Source of the DNA: Stutzerimonas stutzeri RCH2 | GTDB lineage: Bacteria; Pseudomonadota; Gammaproteobacteria; Pseudomonadales; Pseudomonadaceae | Assembly: GCF_000327065.1 (NCBI RefSeq) | Contig: NC_019936.1 | Span: forward strand, 1,426,001 to 1,490,000 | Direction: 5' to 3' | DNA length: 64,000 nt | Shown: piece after piece, positions 46,556-55,927 of the stretch | Position numbering within the stretch: position 1 is the first letter of the stretch | How the letters are laid out: each line of letters begins with the position of its first letter | Translations under genes and position numbers: made by a program | Notes under the pieces: generated by a model | Seen by the model: the letters and a program-made list of their open reading frames with translations, nothing else | What the model was told of the DNA's origin: nothing | Databases searched by the model: none

Positions 46556-47821
46556 TCAGCCGGCCAGCAGCTGCGTCAGCGCATGCAGCGCCAAACCGAC
46601 CAGCCCGCCAACCAGGGTGCCGTTGATGCGGATGTACTGCAGGTCCTTGCCGACGCTCTGTTCCAGCTGCTCGACCAGCTCGCGGCTTTCCCAGTTCTCC
46701 ACGCGCTGCGCGATATAGGCGCCGATCTGCCCGCGATAGCGCTCCAGCAGGCCGGGCGCGGCGGCCAGCAATTGCTCGTTGATCCAGTTGCGCATGGATT
46801 CGTCCGCCGCCAGGCCGTCACCGAGGCCGCGGCAGAGGCTGACGATGCGTCGGCCGATGCGTGAATCGTCACTGGCCAGGTCGCTCTCCAGCCAGGCGGT
46901 GAGTTCCTGCCAGAGGTTGCCAAAATAGGCGCTGGTAGCCGGGTGCTCCAAGAGCTGCGCGAGGATGCGCTCGACCTCCAGGGCGTACTGCGGGTCCTGC
47001 TCCAGGCGCTCGATGTATTCGCTGACGTGTTCGTCGAAACGCTGGCGGATCAGATGCTCGGGGTCGGCGGCGATCTCGGCGATTAATGCGGACAGGCCAT
47101 CGACGAACTTGTTCGCCGACCAGCCGCTCACCGGCCGGCTCAGGCCGAGGTAGCGCAGCGTGCGGATTTCCCGGCTGATGGCGTCGGCGACCAGCGCGCG
47201 GGTTTCCTCGTCCTGCATGATCGAATCGAGGCGGATCAGCAACTCATCGAGCATCGCCTGATGCCGGCCCTGGCTGGTCAGTACGCGCAAGGCCTGGGCC
47301 AGCGGTGCGGAGAGGTCGAACTTGCGCAGCCGCGTGGTCACCTTGGCCTCGACGAAGGCGCGCACGCGCTCGTCATGCAGCGCGGCGATGCCGAAATGCG
47401 CGACGCCGGTGAGCCGGCGGCCGACCGCCTCGGCATTGCTCGGATGGCGCAGCCAGCCGGCCAGGCGCGAGGCGATGTCGAGTTCCTGCAGCTTGGCCAG
47501 CACCAGCGGCGTGGCGAGGAAATGCGTGGTGATGAAGCTGGACAGGTTCTGCCCGATGCGCGCCTTGCTGCGCGGGATGATCGCCGTGTGTGGGATCGGC
47601 AGGCCCAGCGGGTGGCGGAACAGGGCGGTGACGGCGAACCAGTCGGCGATCGCGCCGATCATGGCGGCTTCGGCGAACGAGGCGACGTAGCTCCAGGCCG
47701 GATGGCTGGCTTCGTAGCGCGTCGCGACGATGTAGAGCAGGGCGGCCAACAGCAACAGAAGACCGGCGACCAGCTTCATGCGCGAAACCGGTGACTGCCA
47801 GGCGCTGATCATGGAACGCAT
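46556..47821 (-). CDS. DUF445-family membrane protein (YjiN-like)
   Basis: A 421-residue protein with one N-terminal membrane hairpin (KLVAGLLLLLAALLYIVATRY and AMIGAIADWFAVTALFRHP, the DUF445 signature), a long helical middle region and a C-terminal hydrophobic helix (INGTLVGGLVGLALHALTQLL). The function of DUF445 is not known. ATG at 47821 is preferred because the DUF445 N-terminus starts there; the frame is open to 47965 but the added part is Arg/Pro-rich and unlike protein. It converges on the ABC ATPase with only 7 bp between stops. Confidence 0.88.
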   Translation of the reverse strand: MRSMISAWQSPVSRMKLVAGLLLLLAALLYIVATRYEASHPAWSYVASFAEAAMIGAIADWFAVTALFRHPLGLPIPHTAIIPRSKARIGQNLSSFITTHFLATPLVLAKLQELDIASRLAGWLRHPSNAEAVGRRLTGVAHFGIAALHDERVRAFVEAKVTTRLRKFDLSAPLAQALRVLTSQGRHQAMLDELLIRLDSIMQDEETRALVADAISREIRTLRYLGLSRPVSGWSANKFVDGLSALIAEIAADPEHLIRQRFDEHVSEYIERLEQDPQYALEVERILAQLLEHPATSAYFGNLWQELTAWLESDLASDDSRIGRRIVSLCRGLGDGLAADESMRNWINEQLLAAAPGLLERYRGQIGAYIAQRVENWESRELVEQLEQSVGKDLQYIRINGTLVGGLVGLALHALTQLLAG

Positions 47822-48059
47822 GCGGGGCCTCGTCGTTGAAGGTGGGCGAGTGTTGCGTCTTTGAGGTAGACAGCGAAGCAAGGTAAAGAAGTCGATACCT
47901 GCGCGAAAGCGCGGTGCGGCGGAGAGAAGCAATCGAGCCAGCGGGGCAGGTCTGCCGAAAGGCATCGCTCGGCGACCTGGCGGCGCTGGCGGTGCAGCCC
48001 GCGTGGAAAGGACTGTGCCGTCGTCCGCCCTTGCATGTCAGATCCGACAGGGGGATTGC

Positions 48060-48088
48060 CACATCCACCGGACCGCCCGGTGGATGTG
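48060..48088 (-). terminator. Hairpin after the acidic 133-residue gene
   Basis: A perfect 12-bp stem CACATCCACCGG/CCGGTGGATGTG with a 5-base loop begins 14 bp beyond the stop on the minus strand. The T-run is absent. Confidence 0.65.
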
Positions 48089-48102
48089 ACAGTCGAGGCG
48101 TG

Positions 48103-48504
48103 TCAGACCTCGTCGTCCTCTTCCTCGCGGATCAGCACGTACTGGCCTTCGGCATCGTTCAGGCAGTCCCAGACGTAGAACATCGATACTTGGCCCGGGC
48201 TCTCCGTGACGGCGGCGTAGTCGCCGGGCACGGCAGTGAAGTAAACGCCGGAATCAGGTGCTGCCTGGCAGGCGATGCGGGCGACGACGAAGGCTTCCGG
48301 CGCGGTGCCGTCGAAGTAGTCGTCACGGTCCTTGGCGTCCCATTCGGCGGGCGCCTCGAAGGGGCCGCTGATGATGATGCGCGCGTCGCCCAGGTCCTGC
48401 TCTTCCGCTTCCTCGTCATATTCGTCGGGGCGGTACAGGGTGCATTCCAGGGCTTCCGGGTTTTCGAGAATGGCCGCGCGGGATTGTGGGGTGAGTGTCT
48501 GCAT
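48103..48504 (-). CDS. Conserved acidic protein of unknown function (133 aa)
   Basis: A cytoplasmic, strongly acidic protein (YRPDEYDEEAEEQDLGD near the N-terminus; REEEDDEV at the end). The middle has a plausible small beta-rich fold (ARIIISGPFEAPAEW, VYFTAVPGDYAAV, MFYVWDCL). No domain or motif is recognised, and no catalytic pattern is visible. The start at 48504 has GGAGA just upstream. It stands alone between DUF445 and a chemoreceptor. I believe similar proteins occur in pseudomonads but cannot name them. Confidence 0.8.
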   Translation of the reverse strand: MQTLTPQSRAAILENPEALECTLYRPDEYDEEAEEQDLGDARIIISGPFEAPAEWDAKDRDDYFDGTAPEAFVVARIACQAAPDSGVYFTAVPGDYAAVTESPGQVSMFYVWDCLNDAEGQYVLIREEEDDEV

Positions 48505-48648
48505 GGAATCTCCGACTGCGGTTGGGTGTGAGTGGGCAGTGTGGTGGAGCCGCCCGGGCAGTGCAATCGGAAGCGTAGTCGCAGGTCTGCGCGTCAGCTG
48601 TGGCGCCGCTCAGGGCTGGCGCCACAGGCTGAGTTGCCTGGTTCTACG

Positions 48649-50628
48649 TCAGGCGCGGAAGCGATCGACCTGCGTGCGCAGTTCCGCTGCCAACCTGTCC
48701 AGCTCGCTGGCGGTTCCAGCCAGGTTGGCGACCACTTCGCGCTGTTCCTGATTCGCCAGCGCGATGCTCTGCAGGTTGCTGCTCAGCAGGGTCGCGGTGC
48801 TGCTCTGCTCCTGGGTGGCGGTACTGATGGCACTGAATTGCTCGTCCGCGCTGCGACTCTGCTCGTCGATAAGTGCCAGGGCTGCGGCCACCTTGGCATT
48901 GCGCTCGAGACCGTCATCCATCAGGCGTTGGCCGAGTTCCATGGTGCTCATGGCGTTACCGGTTTCTGCCTGGATCTGGCTGATCATTCCGGTAATACGA
49001 TCGGTGGCTTCGCGAGTGCGCGAAGCGAGGCTGCGAACCTCGTCGGCGACCACGGCAAAGCCACGGCCCTGCTCACCGGCGCGGGCCGCCTCGATCGCAG
49101 CATTGAGTGCGAGCAGATTGGTTTGCTCGGCAATGGCAGTGATCACGCCAACGATGCTGCCGATTTCCTGCGAGCGCTGATCGAGGCTTCCTACTACGCG
49201 GGCCGTGCCGCTCAACGCCGTAGCGATCTGTGCCAGAGCGTCGGATGCCTCGTCCATGGCGGTGCGGCCAACGCTGGTCTGCTCGGCATTGGCGCGGGCC
49301 ACGCGCTGGGTGTCGCGCATGTTGTCGGCGATGTTCAGTGAAGTGGCACTGAACTCTTCGACCGCACCGGCCATGCTGGTGATTTCACCGGACTGCTGCT
49401 CCATGCCTTCGTTGGCACCGCCGGAGAGCCCGGCCAGCAGTTGCGCACGCTGGCTGACTTCGCCTGATGCATTGCGGATGCGCGCGACCATCTCCGACAG
49501 CGCTTCACCCATCCGGTTGAAGCTGGCCGCCAGCTGACCGATCTCGTCGTTGCTGCGTACCTGCGAACGCACGCTGAGATCACCGGCACCGAGCGCCTGC
49601 GCCTGCTGTACGACTGCCGCCAGGGGCTTGAGCTTATGGCGCAGCAGCCAGATGGTGGCGGCGACCGCAAGGATCATTGCCAGCAGATTGCCGATGGCCA
49701 GACGCGAACCAATGCTCCAGGTTACCTCCTGGATTTCTGCGGCAGGCATGCTGGCCAACACCGTCCACGGGCCGCCCTCGAACAGCGTCGCGACGCTGTA
49801 GATATCGGAGCTGCCATCCGTCCAGTAAGCGCCCTTGCCGCTCTGGCTGCCCAGCTCGGCGACCTGGTTGGCCGCCTGGTCCGGCTGGCTCAGGTTCGGC
49901 GGTGCCACCAGCCACTGCTTTTTCTCGTCGAGCAGGGCGAGCGAGCCGCTTTCGCCGATGCGAAAGCGTGCCAGGCCATCGAACTGCGCGCGCTGTGCCT
50001 CGGTGTAGTCGAAACCGACGAAAAGTACTGCCGTCACCCGGCCACTGGCGTCTTTGACCGGGGTGTACTGGGTCATGTAATGGCGATCGAACAGAAACGC
50101 GCGGCCGATGTATTGCTTGCCGCTCAGCAGTAGCGGATAGGCGGGGTGCTGGCGGTCCAGCAGGGTGCCGATGGCACGGCTGCCGTCCTGTTTGGTGACT
50201 GAGGTGCTGACCCGCACGAAGTCATCGTTGTCGCGTGCGAAGACGGTGGCGACACCGGCGGTCATCTCGCGAAAGTCGTCGACCACGCTGAAATCGTTGT
50301 TCAGCGGCGCGCCCTCATGCATGAGCGCTGGTGTCATGACGCCGCCGACCTCGATGCGCTGCTCGGGGTCGAGCTGCAATCCATCGGTAAAGCGCTTCTC
50401 GAAAAGCCCGCTGAGACGCTGGGTATTTTCGCGCAGCGTGCCATGGAAGGTGGCCAGCTGATCGGCCAGCAGCCGAGCTTCGCTGGCTAGATGTTGTTCG
50501 CGGGTATTGAGGTTGGCCGCGTTTAGTGAGCGAAGGGCGAAGAGCGTGCTGCCGGTGATAACCACGGCGAGGATGAGCGCAAGTGCCACGCCAAGCTGCG
50601 TGGCGATCTGAGCACGGGGCTGTTGCAA
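48649..50628 (-). CDS. Methyl-accepting chemotaxis protein with large Cache domain
   Basis: A receptor of about 659 residues. TM1 ([21 protein letters not shown]) is followed by a roughly 280-residue periplasmic Cache_3/Cache_2-type domain with [21 protein letters not shown] and [12 protein letters not shown]2, HAMP and the signalling hairpin ([19 protein letters not shown], then [18 protein letters not shown]) come next. TTG at 50628 is chosen as start: AGGAG lies six bases upstream. An in-frame ATG at 50679 sits directly at the predicted start point of the FliA promoter and has no ribosome site. The ligand is unknown. The C-terminus lacks a CheR-tether pentapeptide. Confidence 0.88.
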   Translation of the reverse strand: MQQPRAQIATQLGVALALILAVVITGSTLFALRSLNAANLNTREQHLASEARLLADQLATFHGTLRENTQRLSGLFEKRFTDGLQLDPEQRIEVGGVMTPALMHEGAPLNNDFSVVDDFREMTAGVATVFARDNDDFVRVSTSVTKQDGSRAIGTLLDRQHPAYPLLLSGKQYIGRAFLFDRHYMTQYTPVKDASGRVTAVLFVGFDYTEAQRAQFDGLARFRIGESGSLALLDEKKQWLVAPPNLSQPDQAANQVAELGSQSGKGAYWTDGSSDIYSVATLFEGGPWTVLASMPAAEIQEVTWSIGSRLAIGNLLAMILAVAATIWLLRHKLKPLAAVVQQAQALGAGDLSVRSQVRSNDEIGQLAASFNRMGEALSEMVARIRNASGEVSQRAQLLAGLSGGANEGMEQQSGEITSMAGAVEEFSATSLNIADNMRDTQRVARANAEQTSVGRTAMDEASDALAQIATALSGTARVVGSLDQRSQEIGSIVGVITAIAEQTNLLALNAAIEAARAGEQGRGFAVVADEVRSLASRTREATDRITGMISQIQAETGNAMSTMELGQRLMDDGLERNAKVAAALALIDEQSRSADEQFSAISTATQEQSSTATLLSSNLQSIALANQEQREVVANLAGTASELDRLAAELRTQVDRFRA

Positions 50629-50685
50629 GATGATCTCCTGACCGAGCTGATAAGGACGGGACGACACTTCTCGATACATTAGGGG

Positions 50686-50712
50686 GTATCGGCGAACTGC
50701 CCAGGAGCTTTA
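50686..50712 (-). promoter_or_regulatory. FliA (sigma-28) promoter of the Cache receptor
   Basis: On the minus strand TAAAGCTC-N11-GCCGATAC, with exact 11-bp spacing and seven of eight -10 positions matching GCCGATAA. Transcription should start near 50680. Confidence 0.85.
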
Positions 50713-50849
50713 GCGGCCGGCGCCAGCGTGAAGCGTCGCCGAATGACCGTTTGCAACCTTCGGACCGCCGGTGCCGCGCGATTCGAACGCTGCGTGGTTT
50801 GTCGCCTCCAATCGGTATCAGTCACCCATCCGCGACAGCCGAGGCGACC

Positions 50850-51059
50850 ATGAAGCCAGATGATCAGCAAGCAGGCGATGAGCCTGATGTAACCATGACC
50901 GATGGCGGCGAAAAGAATGCCGGTGAAGATCCGGATTTCGACGACCAGGCCGCCGGTGACGACGATCAGTCATCGTCGCTGGATGACCCCGACGAGCCAG
51001 AAGTGCTGCCGGACGACCCGGATATCCAGGGGCGCGACGGCTCCAGCCAGCCGGGCTAG
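50850..51059 (+). CDS. Small highly acidic protein (69 aa)
   Basis: Begins MKPDDQQAGDEPD after GAGGCGACC and consists almost entirely of Asp, Glu, Gln, Ser, Pro and Gly, with no hydrophobic core; it is probably disordered. It is not a recognised family. The upstream extension of the frame to 50754 is Arg-rich and unlikely. It lies 55 bp before another small gene on the same strand and may share its transcript. Confidence 0.6.
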   Translation: MKPDDQQAGDEPDVTMTDGGEKNAGEDPDFDDQAAGDDDQSSSLDDPDEPEVLPDDPDIQGRDGSSQPG

Positions 51060-51114
51060 CCATCCCCATTCGGACCCGCGTCGCCAGCGGGCTACTCGCG
51101 CCATAGGAATCGCC

Positions 51115-51324
51115 ATGAACATCTATCAAGTCAGGCCCACCGACATGGGCTGGGAGCTGGAAGACCAGCAATCGCAGGAAACCGTGCTGCGCACGCTCAC
51201 CAAGGACGAGATGTACAGCGCCCTCGACGCCTTCATGGAGGGGCGTACGGCATCGGTCGAAGTCATCGGCCGCGACGGTGAGCTGGAGGAAGAGCGGCCG
51301 TACCCCGGCAGTCATCATCTGTAG
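51115..51324 (+). CDS. DUF2188-like small protein (69 aa)
   Basis: A 69-residue protein: IYQVRPTDMGWELEDQQ at the start and VEVIGRDGELEEERPYPG at the end. This matches the pattern of DUF2188 proteins (a short N-terminal strand with a conserved Trp, a helix, and a I-x-GRDG-x-I final strand). The function is unknown. TAGGAA lies upstream of the ATG. A non-coding gap of about 80 bp separates it from the LysE gene. Confidence 0.75.
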   Translation: MNIYQVRPTDMGWELEDQQSQETVLRTLTKDEMYSALDAFMEGRTASVEVIGRDGELEEERPYPGSHHL

Positions 51325-51403
51325 CCAGGGCAATTTCCTTCAATAAGGCGACTGCCACGCGCCGCTAGTCTGCTGCCTCCTTCGACTGGCGAGCAGAGCA
51401 CTT

Positions 51404-51991
51404 ATGGAACTCTATCTGTCGATGGCCGCGTTCGCGCTGGCCTCTTCGATCACTCCGGGGCCGGTCAACCTGGTGGCGCTGAACTGCGGAGCACGCTTCG
51501 GCTTTCGTGCCAGCGGGCGGCACATAGCCGGCGCAACCATCGGTTTCACCCTGTTGCTGTTGCTCATCGGCCTCGGCTTGTACGAGCTGCTGGAGCGCGC
51601 ACCGGTATTGCTGCGCGGTATCCAGTGGGGCGGGGTGGCGTTCCTGCTGTATATGGCCTGGCGGCTGGCGACCGATGACGGACGACTGCAGCCTGAAGGC
51701 GCCGCGAGTGGGCCTTCGCTGTTGCAGGGTGCGTTGATGCAATGGCTCAACCCCAAGGCGTGGCTGGCTTCCGTTGCCGGCATGGGGCTGTTCGCGGCGA
51801 ACGGTGAGGTGCAGCGGGTCTGGCTGTTCGCAGCCCTGTACTTCCTGATCTGTTATGCCTCGATCGCTTGCTGGGCCGGTGCCGGCGCTTTTCTGAGTCG
51901 CTACCTGCAGGAGCCTGCGCGGGTGCGCTGGTTGAACCGGACGATGGCGTTGTTGCTGGCCGGCAGCGCGCTTTATCTCGTGCTGGGCTAG
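51404..51991 (+). CDS. LysE/RhtB-family amino-acid exporter
   Basis: A 195-residue membrane protein with the LysE signature SSITPGPVNLVALNCGARFGF near residues 14-34 and about six helices. WLNPKAWLASVAGMG is a second conserved segment. These exporters discharge amino acids or analogues. The stop overlaps that of the converging AraC regulator by four bases, a common exporter/regulator pairing that suggests local control. The exported molecule is unknown. Confidence 0.9.
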   Translation: MELYLSMAAFALASSITPGPVNLVALNCGARFGFRASGRHIAGATIGFTLLLLLIGLGLYELLERAPVLLRGIQWGGVAFLLYMAWRLATDDGRLQPEGAASGPSLLQGALMQWLNPKAWLASVAGMGLFAANGEVQRVWLFAALYFLICYASIACWAGAGAFLSRYLQEPARVRWLNRTMALLLAGSALYLVLG

Positions 51992-52827
51992 TTGCGGGCA
52001 GTCCGGTCGCGGTACTGGCCGGGCGTTGCGGCCAGCTGGCGCTTGAAGGTGCGCTGGAAGTGCGCCTGGTCGGCAAAGCCTGCAGCCAGCGCGATCTCGG
52101 CGAGGTCCAGGCCCTGGCGCAGCCAGTGCTGGCTGCGCTGGATGCGGCGGTTGAGCAGATAGGCATGCGGGGTCATGCCGTAGTGCTGCTTGAACGTGCG
52201 GATGAGGTAGGACGGCGAAAGCTCCGCAGCCTGGCAGATGTCTTCCAGGCGCAGCGCCTCGGTGCAATGTTCGGCGATGTAGTCGGCAGCGCGGCTCAGC
52301 TGCTGCAACGGTTCGGCATGTGGCTGAGTCGGGGCGGGCGCCAGCGTCTGCTGCAGTAGCGTGAAATATTCCACCGCGGCGCTCTGTTTGCGCAGCGTGT
52401 CCGCCTGCGGATCGCGCAGCGTGGCGTATAGCTGGGTCAGCCCGTTGAACAGCGCCTGGTCGAGGCTCTGGATCGGCGCGTAGGGAATGAAGTGACCGTC
52501 GCTGCTGACGCCCAGCTCATGCTGCAACGCGCCCAGCCAGCGTGCGTCGACGTAGAACATCAGGTATGACCAGGGCCGACCATCGATGGGGTTACAGGCG
52601 TGCACGGTCTGTGGGTTGATCAGCACCAGCGTGCCGCGGGCGATTCGTTCCTGAGCGTCGCCGTTGAAGTAGGTGCTGGCGCCTGCGGTGATCGCGCCGA
52701 TAGAAAAGGTCTCATGGCAATGCGGCGCATAGCAGACCTTGCGTCCGTCCGCGACGGCACGTGCCTCGAGGAAGGGCAGCGCGGCATCGCGCCAGAAGCG
52801 GGGTTGGCTATCGTCCGAACCGTTCAC
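51988..52827 (-). CDS. AraC-family transcriptional regulator
   Basis: A 279-residue regulator. The N-terminal cupin sensor (CYAPHCHETFSIGAITAG, GTLVLINPQTVHACNP) precedes two C-terminal HTH motifs (RLEDICQAAELSPSYLIRTF and LAEIALAAGFADQAHFQRTF) with the AraC signature and ending LAATPGQYR. The cupin HCHE and PQTVH look able to bind a small amino-acid-like ligand. The start is GTG at 52827. It likely controls the convergent lysE-type gene, as such pairs often do; this is inference. Confidence 0.9.
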   Translation of the reverse strand: MNGSDDSQPRFWRDAALPFLEARAVADGRKVCYAPHCHETFSIGAITAGASTYFNGDAQERIARGTLVLINPQTVHACNPIDGRPWSYLMFYVDARWLGALQHELGVSSDGHFIPYAPIQSLDQALFNGLTQLYATLRDPQADTLRKQSAAVEYFTLLQQTLAPAPTQPHAEPLQQLSRAADYIAEHCTEALRLEDICQAAELSPSYLIRTFKQHYGMTPHAYLLNRRIQRSQHWLRQGLDLAEIALAAGFADQAHFQRTFKRQLAATPGQYRDRTARN

Positions 52828-52936
52828 GTTGAGAGCGCCGTGGTCAAAAACTGGAAACTGACTCTAGCAATCATCTGTCGCTCTGGCATGCTCGATCGTC
52901 CGGCTCGCCGTTTCGTCTTCCGAACAGGAGTTCCCC

Positions 52937-53362
52937 ATGCGCCCAATCGTTGCCTTTGCCGCACTGCTTTCGCTGGCCGGCTGCTCGTCCTGGCAGCCCG
53001 ATGCCGAGAATATCGTTCCGGTGCCGGCCGAGCGGGTGCTGGCCTATCAGCAGGCGCTGGAGAATGCGGGTGAGGTGGTGGTGACACGCGATTACGGCTT
53101 GCGTGGCGGCGGCTGCTATATCGCCGTGCTGATCGACCGCCAGCTGGCGGCGCGCATTCATGTCGGCGAGGTGGTGCGTTTTCAGGTGCCGGCCGGCGCG
53201 CGCATCGTCAGCATCGGCACCGATCCGCTGGATGACACGCTGTGCGGCAAGCTCAGCCTGCGCCGCGAGAAGCTGGCGCAGGTGCAGGCGGGGCAGACGC
53301 TGGAGTTTCGCGTGATCAGCGACAATCGCATCGGCTTCGACATCCTGCCAGTCGAGCCCTGA
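52937..53362 (+). CDS. Putative lipoprotein of unknown function (141 aa)
   Basis: A signal peptide with lipobox LAGC (Cys16) predicts lipidation. The residue after the Cys is Ser, so outer-membrane sorting is expected. The mature part carries two Cys outside the lipobox (GGGCYIAVLIDRQ and DDTLCGKLSLRR) that could form a disulfide, plus a repetitive beta-strand pattern (VRFQVPAGARIVSIG). GAACAGGAG lies upstream of the ATG. No family is recalled with certainty. It converges with the next gene. Confidence 0.82.
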   Translation: MRPIVAFAALLSLAGCSSWQPDAENIVPVPAERVLAYQQALENAGEVVVTRDYGLRGGGCYIAVLIDRQLAARIHVGEVVRFQVPAGARIVSIGTDPLDDTLCGKLSLRREKLAQVQAGQTLEFRVISDNRIGFDILPVEP

Positions 53363-53374
53363 TGGTCCGGCGAA

Positions 53375-53725
53375 TTACTTGATCACTGTCCGCGCGGTCT
53401 TCAGGTATTCGCTGGTGTAGCTTTTCACTTCGTCCGCGTCCTTGGCTTCCGAGGCGATGTGAATTTCCTCGAGGGTGTCGGTCAGGCCATCCATCTCTTC
53501 GTTGATCTTCTCCAGGGCGTCCTTGAGCGTGTAGGTCAGCTCGTGGATCTGCGCCATGCTTTCGGGCGTCAGACCCTGCGCCATGGCCTGTTCGAGGCGG
53601 TTGTTGTAGTCGGAAAAGTTCTTCACCGCCTCGGCCAGGTTGCGTGATGGCTGGGCGTCGGCCAGGGCATGGCCGGCAACGATGGTGGTCAGCGCCAGAA
53701 TGGCGCTCTGAATAAGCGTTTTCAC
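53375..53725 (-). CDS. Periplasmic helical protein, DUF6746-like (116 aa)
   Basis: The signal peptide (residues 1-22, cleavage near ALA) is followed by an all-helical mature protein: LAEAVKNFSDYNNRLEQAM, MAQIHELTYTLKDALEKI, and a third helix TDTLEEIHIASEAKDADEV. This pattern of three amphipathic helices recalls cytochrome b562-like bundles, but no heme ligands are evident. I associate it with small DUF6746 proteins, without certainty. The function is unknown. Confidence 0.8.
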   Translation of the reverse strand: MKTLIQSAILALTTIVAGHALADAQPSRNLAEAVKNFSDYNNRLEQAMAQGLTPESMAQIHELTYTLKDALEKINEEMDGLTDTLEEIHIASEAKDADEVKSYTSEYLKTARTVIK

Positions 53726-54198
53726 GACAGGTCCCTAGCTGGAAATTGTGGGGCGCGAAGGTACCACCAGTTCGTCGGGACGCTGTGCAGCAGCGCACAG
53801 TCTGCGCTGCGCCATTAGTCGCATAGCGGCCGGGTGAACTGGTCATCGCCGAGGGTTTTCCAGCCCGTAGATCGTCTTCCAATGCGACCGCCAGACCGCT
53901 GCTACGGTCGTCCCTGTTCTGAAATAACCGCTCTGGGATAGGTGTTTCAGCACGGTTTAGTTAAAGAGACCGCTGTCACAGCCGATAGCTGAGGGGCGCT
54001 GGCATCTGGCCTTCACTGGATGACCAGGCGTTCGGGGGATTCAACAACAAAGCACCTCGTTATCTCATTGCATGCAGGTTCCGCAAAGGAACTACAGACC
54101 GGCGAGCCAACGTCGGCATGAACTGAACCATTCGAGATTGATGCCTTACTTGCCAATTTGCCGGCCCCGGGGTCGGCACGCCATATGGAAAAGAACGA
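53726..54198. other. Intergenic region before a 4HB chemoreceptor
   Basis: These 473 bp separate divergent genes. The only feature I can support is a FliA promoter at 53962-53988; the 210-bp leader downstream shows no riboswitch or ORF that I can defend. Confidence 0.6.
53962..53988 (+). promoter_or_regulatory. FliA (sigma-28) promoter
   Basis: TAAAGAGA-N11-GCCGATAG fits TAAAGTTT-N11-GCCGATAA with exact spacing and seven of eight -10 positions. It drives the receptor gene starting at 54199 through a leader of about 200 bp. Confidence 0.82.
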
Positions 54199-55818
54199 AT
54201 GATGCAGCAACTGACTATCCGAGCCCGGCTGTTGATTCTGGTCGGGGCGATGCTGACCGCCTGCTTGGTGATCGGCCTGACCGGGCTGAATGCACAGCAG
54301 CGCAGCGTCGCGGGCCTCAACACTGTCTATCTCGACCGTGTCGTACCGCTGCGCGACCTCAAGCTGATCGCCGATCTGTATGCGGTGAAGATCGTCGATA
54401 CCACGCACAAGACGCGAAGCGGCATGCTCACCTACGGACAGGCTCGTGATGATGTGCGTAATGCGCGCGGCGAGATTCGTCGTCTCTGGGGTGACTTCAT
54501 GAGCACCAAGCTGATCGAAGCCGAACGCCGGGTGGTGACGCGCCTGGAGGGTTTGATGAAAGCTGCCGACGCTCCGCTCGACGATCTTGAGCGCATTCTC
54601 GACCGTCACAGCGAGAAGCGCCTGGCCGCGTTCGTCGTCAATGATCTGTACCCGCTGATCGACCCCATCTCCGAAGGCTTCAGCGAGCTGATTCATCTGC
54701 AGCTTGGCGAAGCCAAGGCCGAATACGACGAGGCGTTGGCACTGTACGAGCGCAACCGGGTGCTGAATATCGGCCTGTTGCTGGCGCTGCTGATTGGCGG
54801 GGGGCTGTTCGCCATGGTCCTGCTGCGCAGCATCAGCCGGCCGCTGGAAGAGCTGAAGCAGGCCGCCGCATCGGTGGCCGCCGGCGATCTGAGCCGCACC
54901 ATCGCGTGTCGCGGCAAGGACGAGATCACCGAAGTGCAGCAATCGATCCGCCAGATGCAGCAAACCCTGCGCGATACGCTGCAGGATATCCAGGGCTCGG
55001 CCACCCAGCTGGCGTCCGCCGCCGAAGAGCTGCACGCGGTTACCCAGCACACTGCGCAGGGCATCCATCAGCAGAACGAGGAAGTGCAGATGGCCGCTAC
55101 TGCGGTCACCGAGATGTCGGCTGCGGTGGATGAAGTGGCGGGCAACGCCAACCGCACCTCGGATGCCTCGCGCGATGCCGAGACAGTCGCCGACGACGGC
55201 CGTCGGCAGGTGACCGCCACGCGGCAGACCATCGACCAGCTGAGCGAAAAGCTGCAGCAGACTGCCGGGACAGTGACCCGGCTGGCTGAGGAGGCGGCGA
55301 GCATCGGCCAGGTGGTGGATGTGATTCGTGCGATCGCCGACCAGACCAATCTGCTCGCGCTCAACGCCGCCATCGAAGCGGCGCGGGCCGGTGAGGCCGG
55401 ACGTGGCTTCGCGGTGGTCGCCGACGAGGTGCGTAACCTCGCGCAGCGCACGCAGAGCTCGACCCAGGAGATCGAACGCATGATCGGCGCGATCCAGAGC
55501 GCTACCGAGCAATCGGTGCGCGACATGCAGCAGAGCAGTGAATTCGCTACGCGCAGCCAGACCATGGCCGGCGAAGCGGATCAGGCACTGGGGCTGATCG
55601 CCGAGCGCGTCGGGCAGATCAACGAGATGAACCTGGTAATCGCCAGCGCCGCCGAGGAGCAGGCGCAGGTCGCCCGGGAGGTGGATCGCAACCTGGTGGC
55701 CATCCGCGACATCTCCGAGCAGAGCGCCACCGGTGCGCAGCAGACCTCGGTGGCCAGCGACGAACTGGCGCGCCTGGCCACGCACCTCAACCAGCTGGTC
55801 GGGCGCTTCCGTCTGTAA
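54199..55818 (+). CDS. Methyl-accepting chemotaxis protein with four-helix-bundle sensor
   Basis: A 539-residue receptor. TM1 lies at about residues 10-30. A periplasmic four-helix-bundle domain of about 160 residues ([33 protein letters not shown]) resembles 4HB_MCP. TM2 ([19 protein letters not shown]), HAMP and the signalling hairpin ([20 protein letters not shown]) follow. The protein ends RFRL with no CheR pentapeptide. Two ATGs are adjacent at the start (54199 and 54202). Expression should depend on FliA. The ligand is unknown. Confidence 0.92.
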   Translation: MMQQLTIRARLLILVGAMLTACLVIGLTGLNAQQRSVAGLNTVYLDRVVPLRDLKLIADLYAVKIVDTTHKTRSGMLTYGQARDDVRNARGEIRRLWGDFMSTKLIEAERRVVTRLEGLMKAADAPLDDLERILDRHSEKRLAAFVVNDLYPLIDPISEGFSELIHLQLGEAKAEYDEALALYERNRVLNIGLLLALLIGGGLFAMVLLRSISRPLEELKQAAASVAAGDLSRTIACRGKDEITEVQQSIRQMQQTLRDTLQDIQGSATQLASAAEELHAVTQHTAQGIHQQNEEVQMAATAVTEMSAAVDEVAGNANRTSDASRDAETVADDGRRQVTATRQTIDQLSEKLQQTAGTVTRLAEEAASIGQVVDVIRAIADQTNLLALNAAIEAARAGEAGRGFAVVADEVRNLAQRTQSSTQEIERMIGAIQSATEQSVRDMQQSSEFATRSQTMAGEADQALGLIAERVGQINEMNLVIASAAEEQAQVAREVDRNLVAIRDISEQSATGAQQTSVASDELARLATHLNQLVGRFRL

Positions 55819-55843
55819 GCGAAGAGAGGTTGGCCTTCCCCCG

Positions 55844-55864
55844 ACCTGGGCCACTCACCCAGGT
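55844..55864 (+). terminator. Hairpin after the 4HB receptor
   Basis: A 7-bp stem ACCTGGG/CCCAGGT with a 7-base loop begins 25 bp after the stop. Without a T-run it is only a candidate. Confidence 0.4.
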
Positions 55865-55927
55865 GGGGCGGCTAACGAGTTTTACGGGGCGCTGTTCGTG
55901 GGCCTGGAAGCGCAGCGCTGACGTCCG

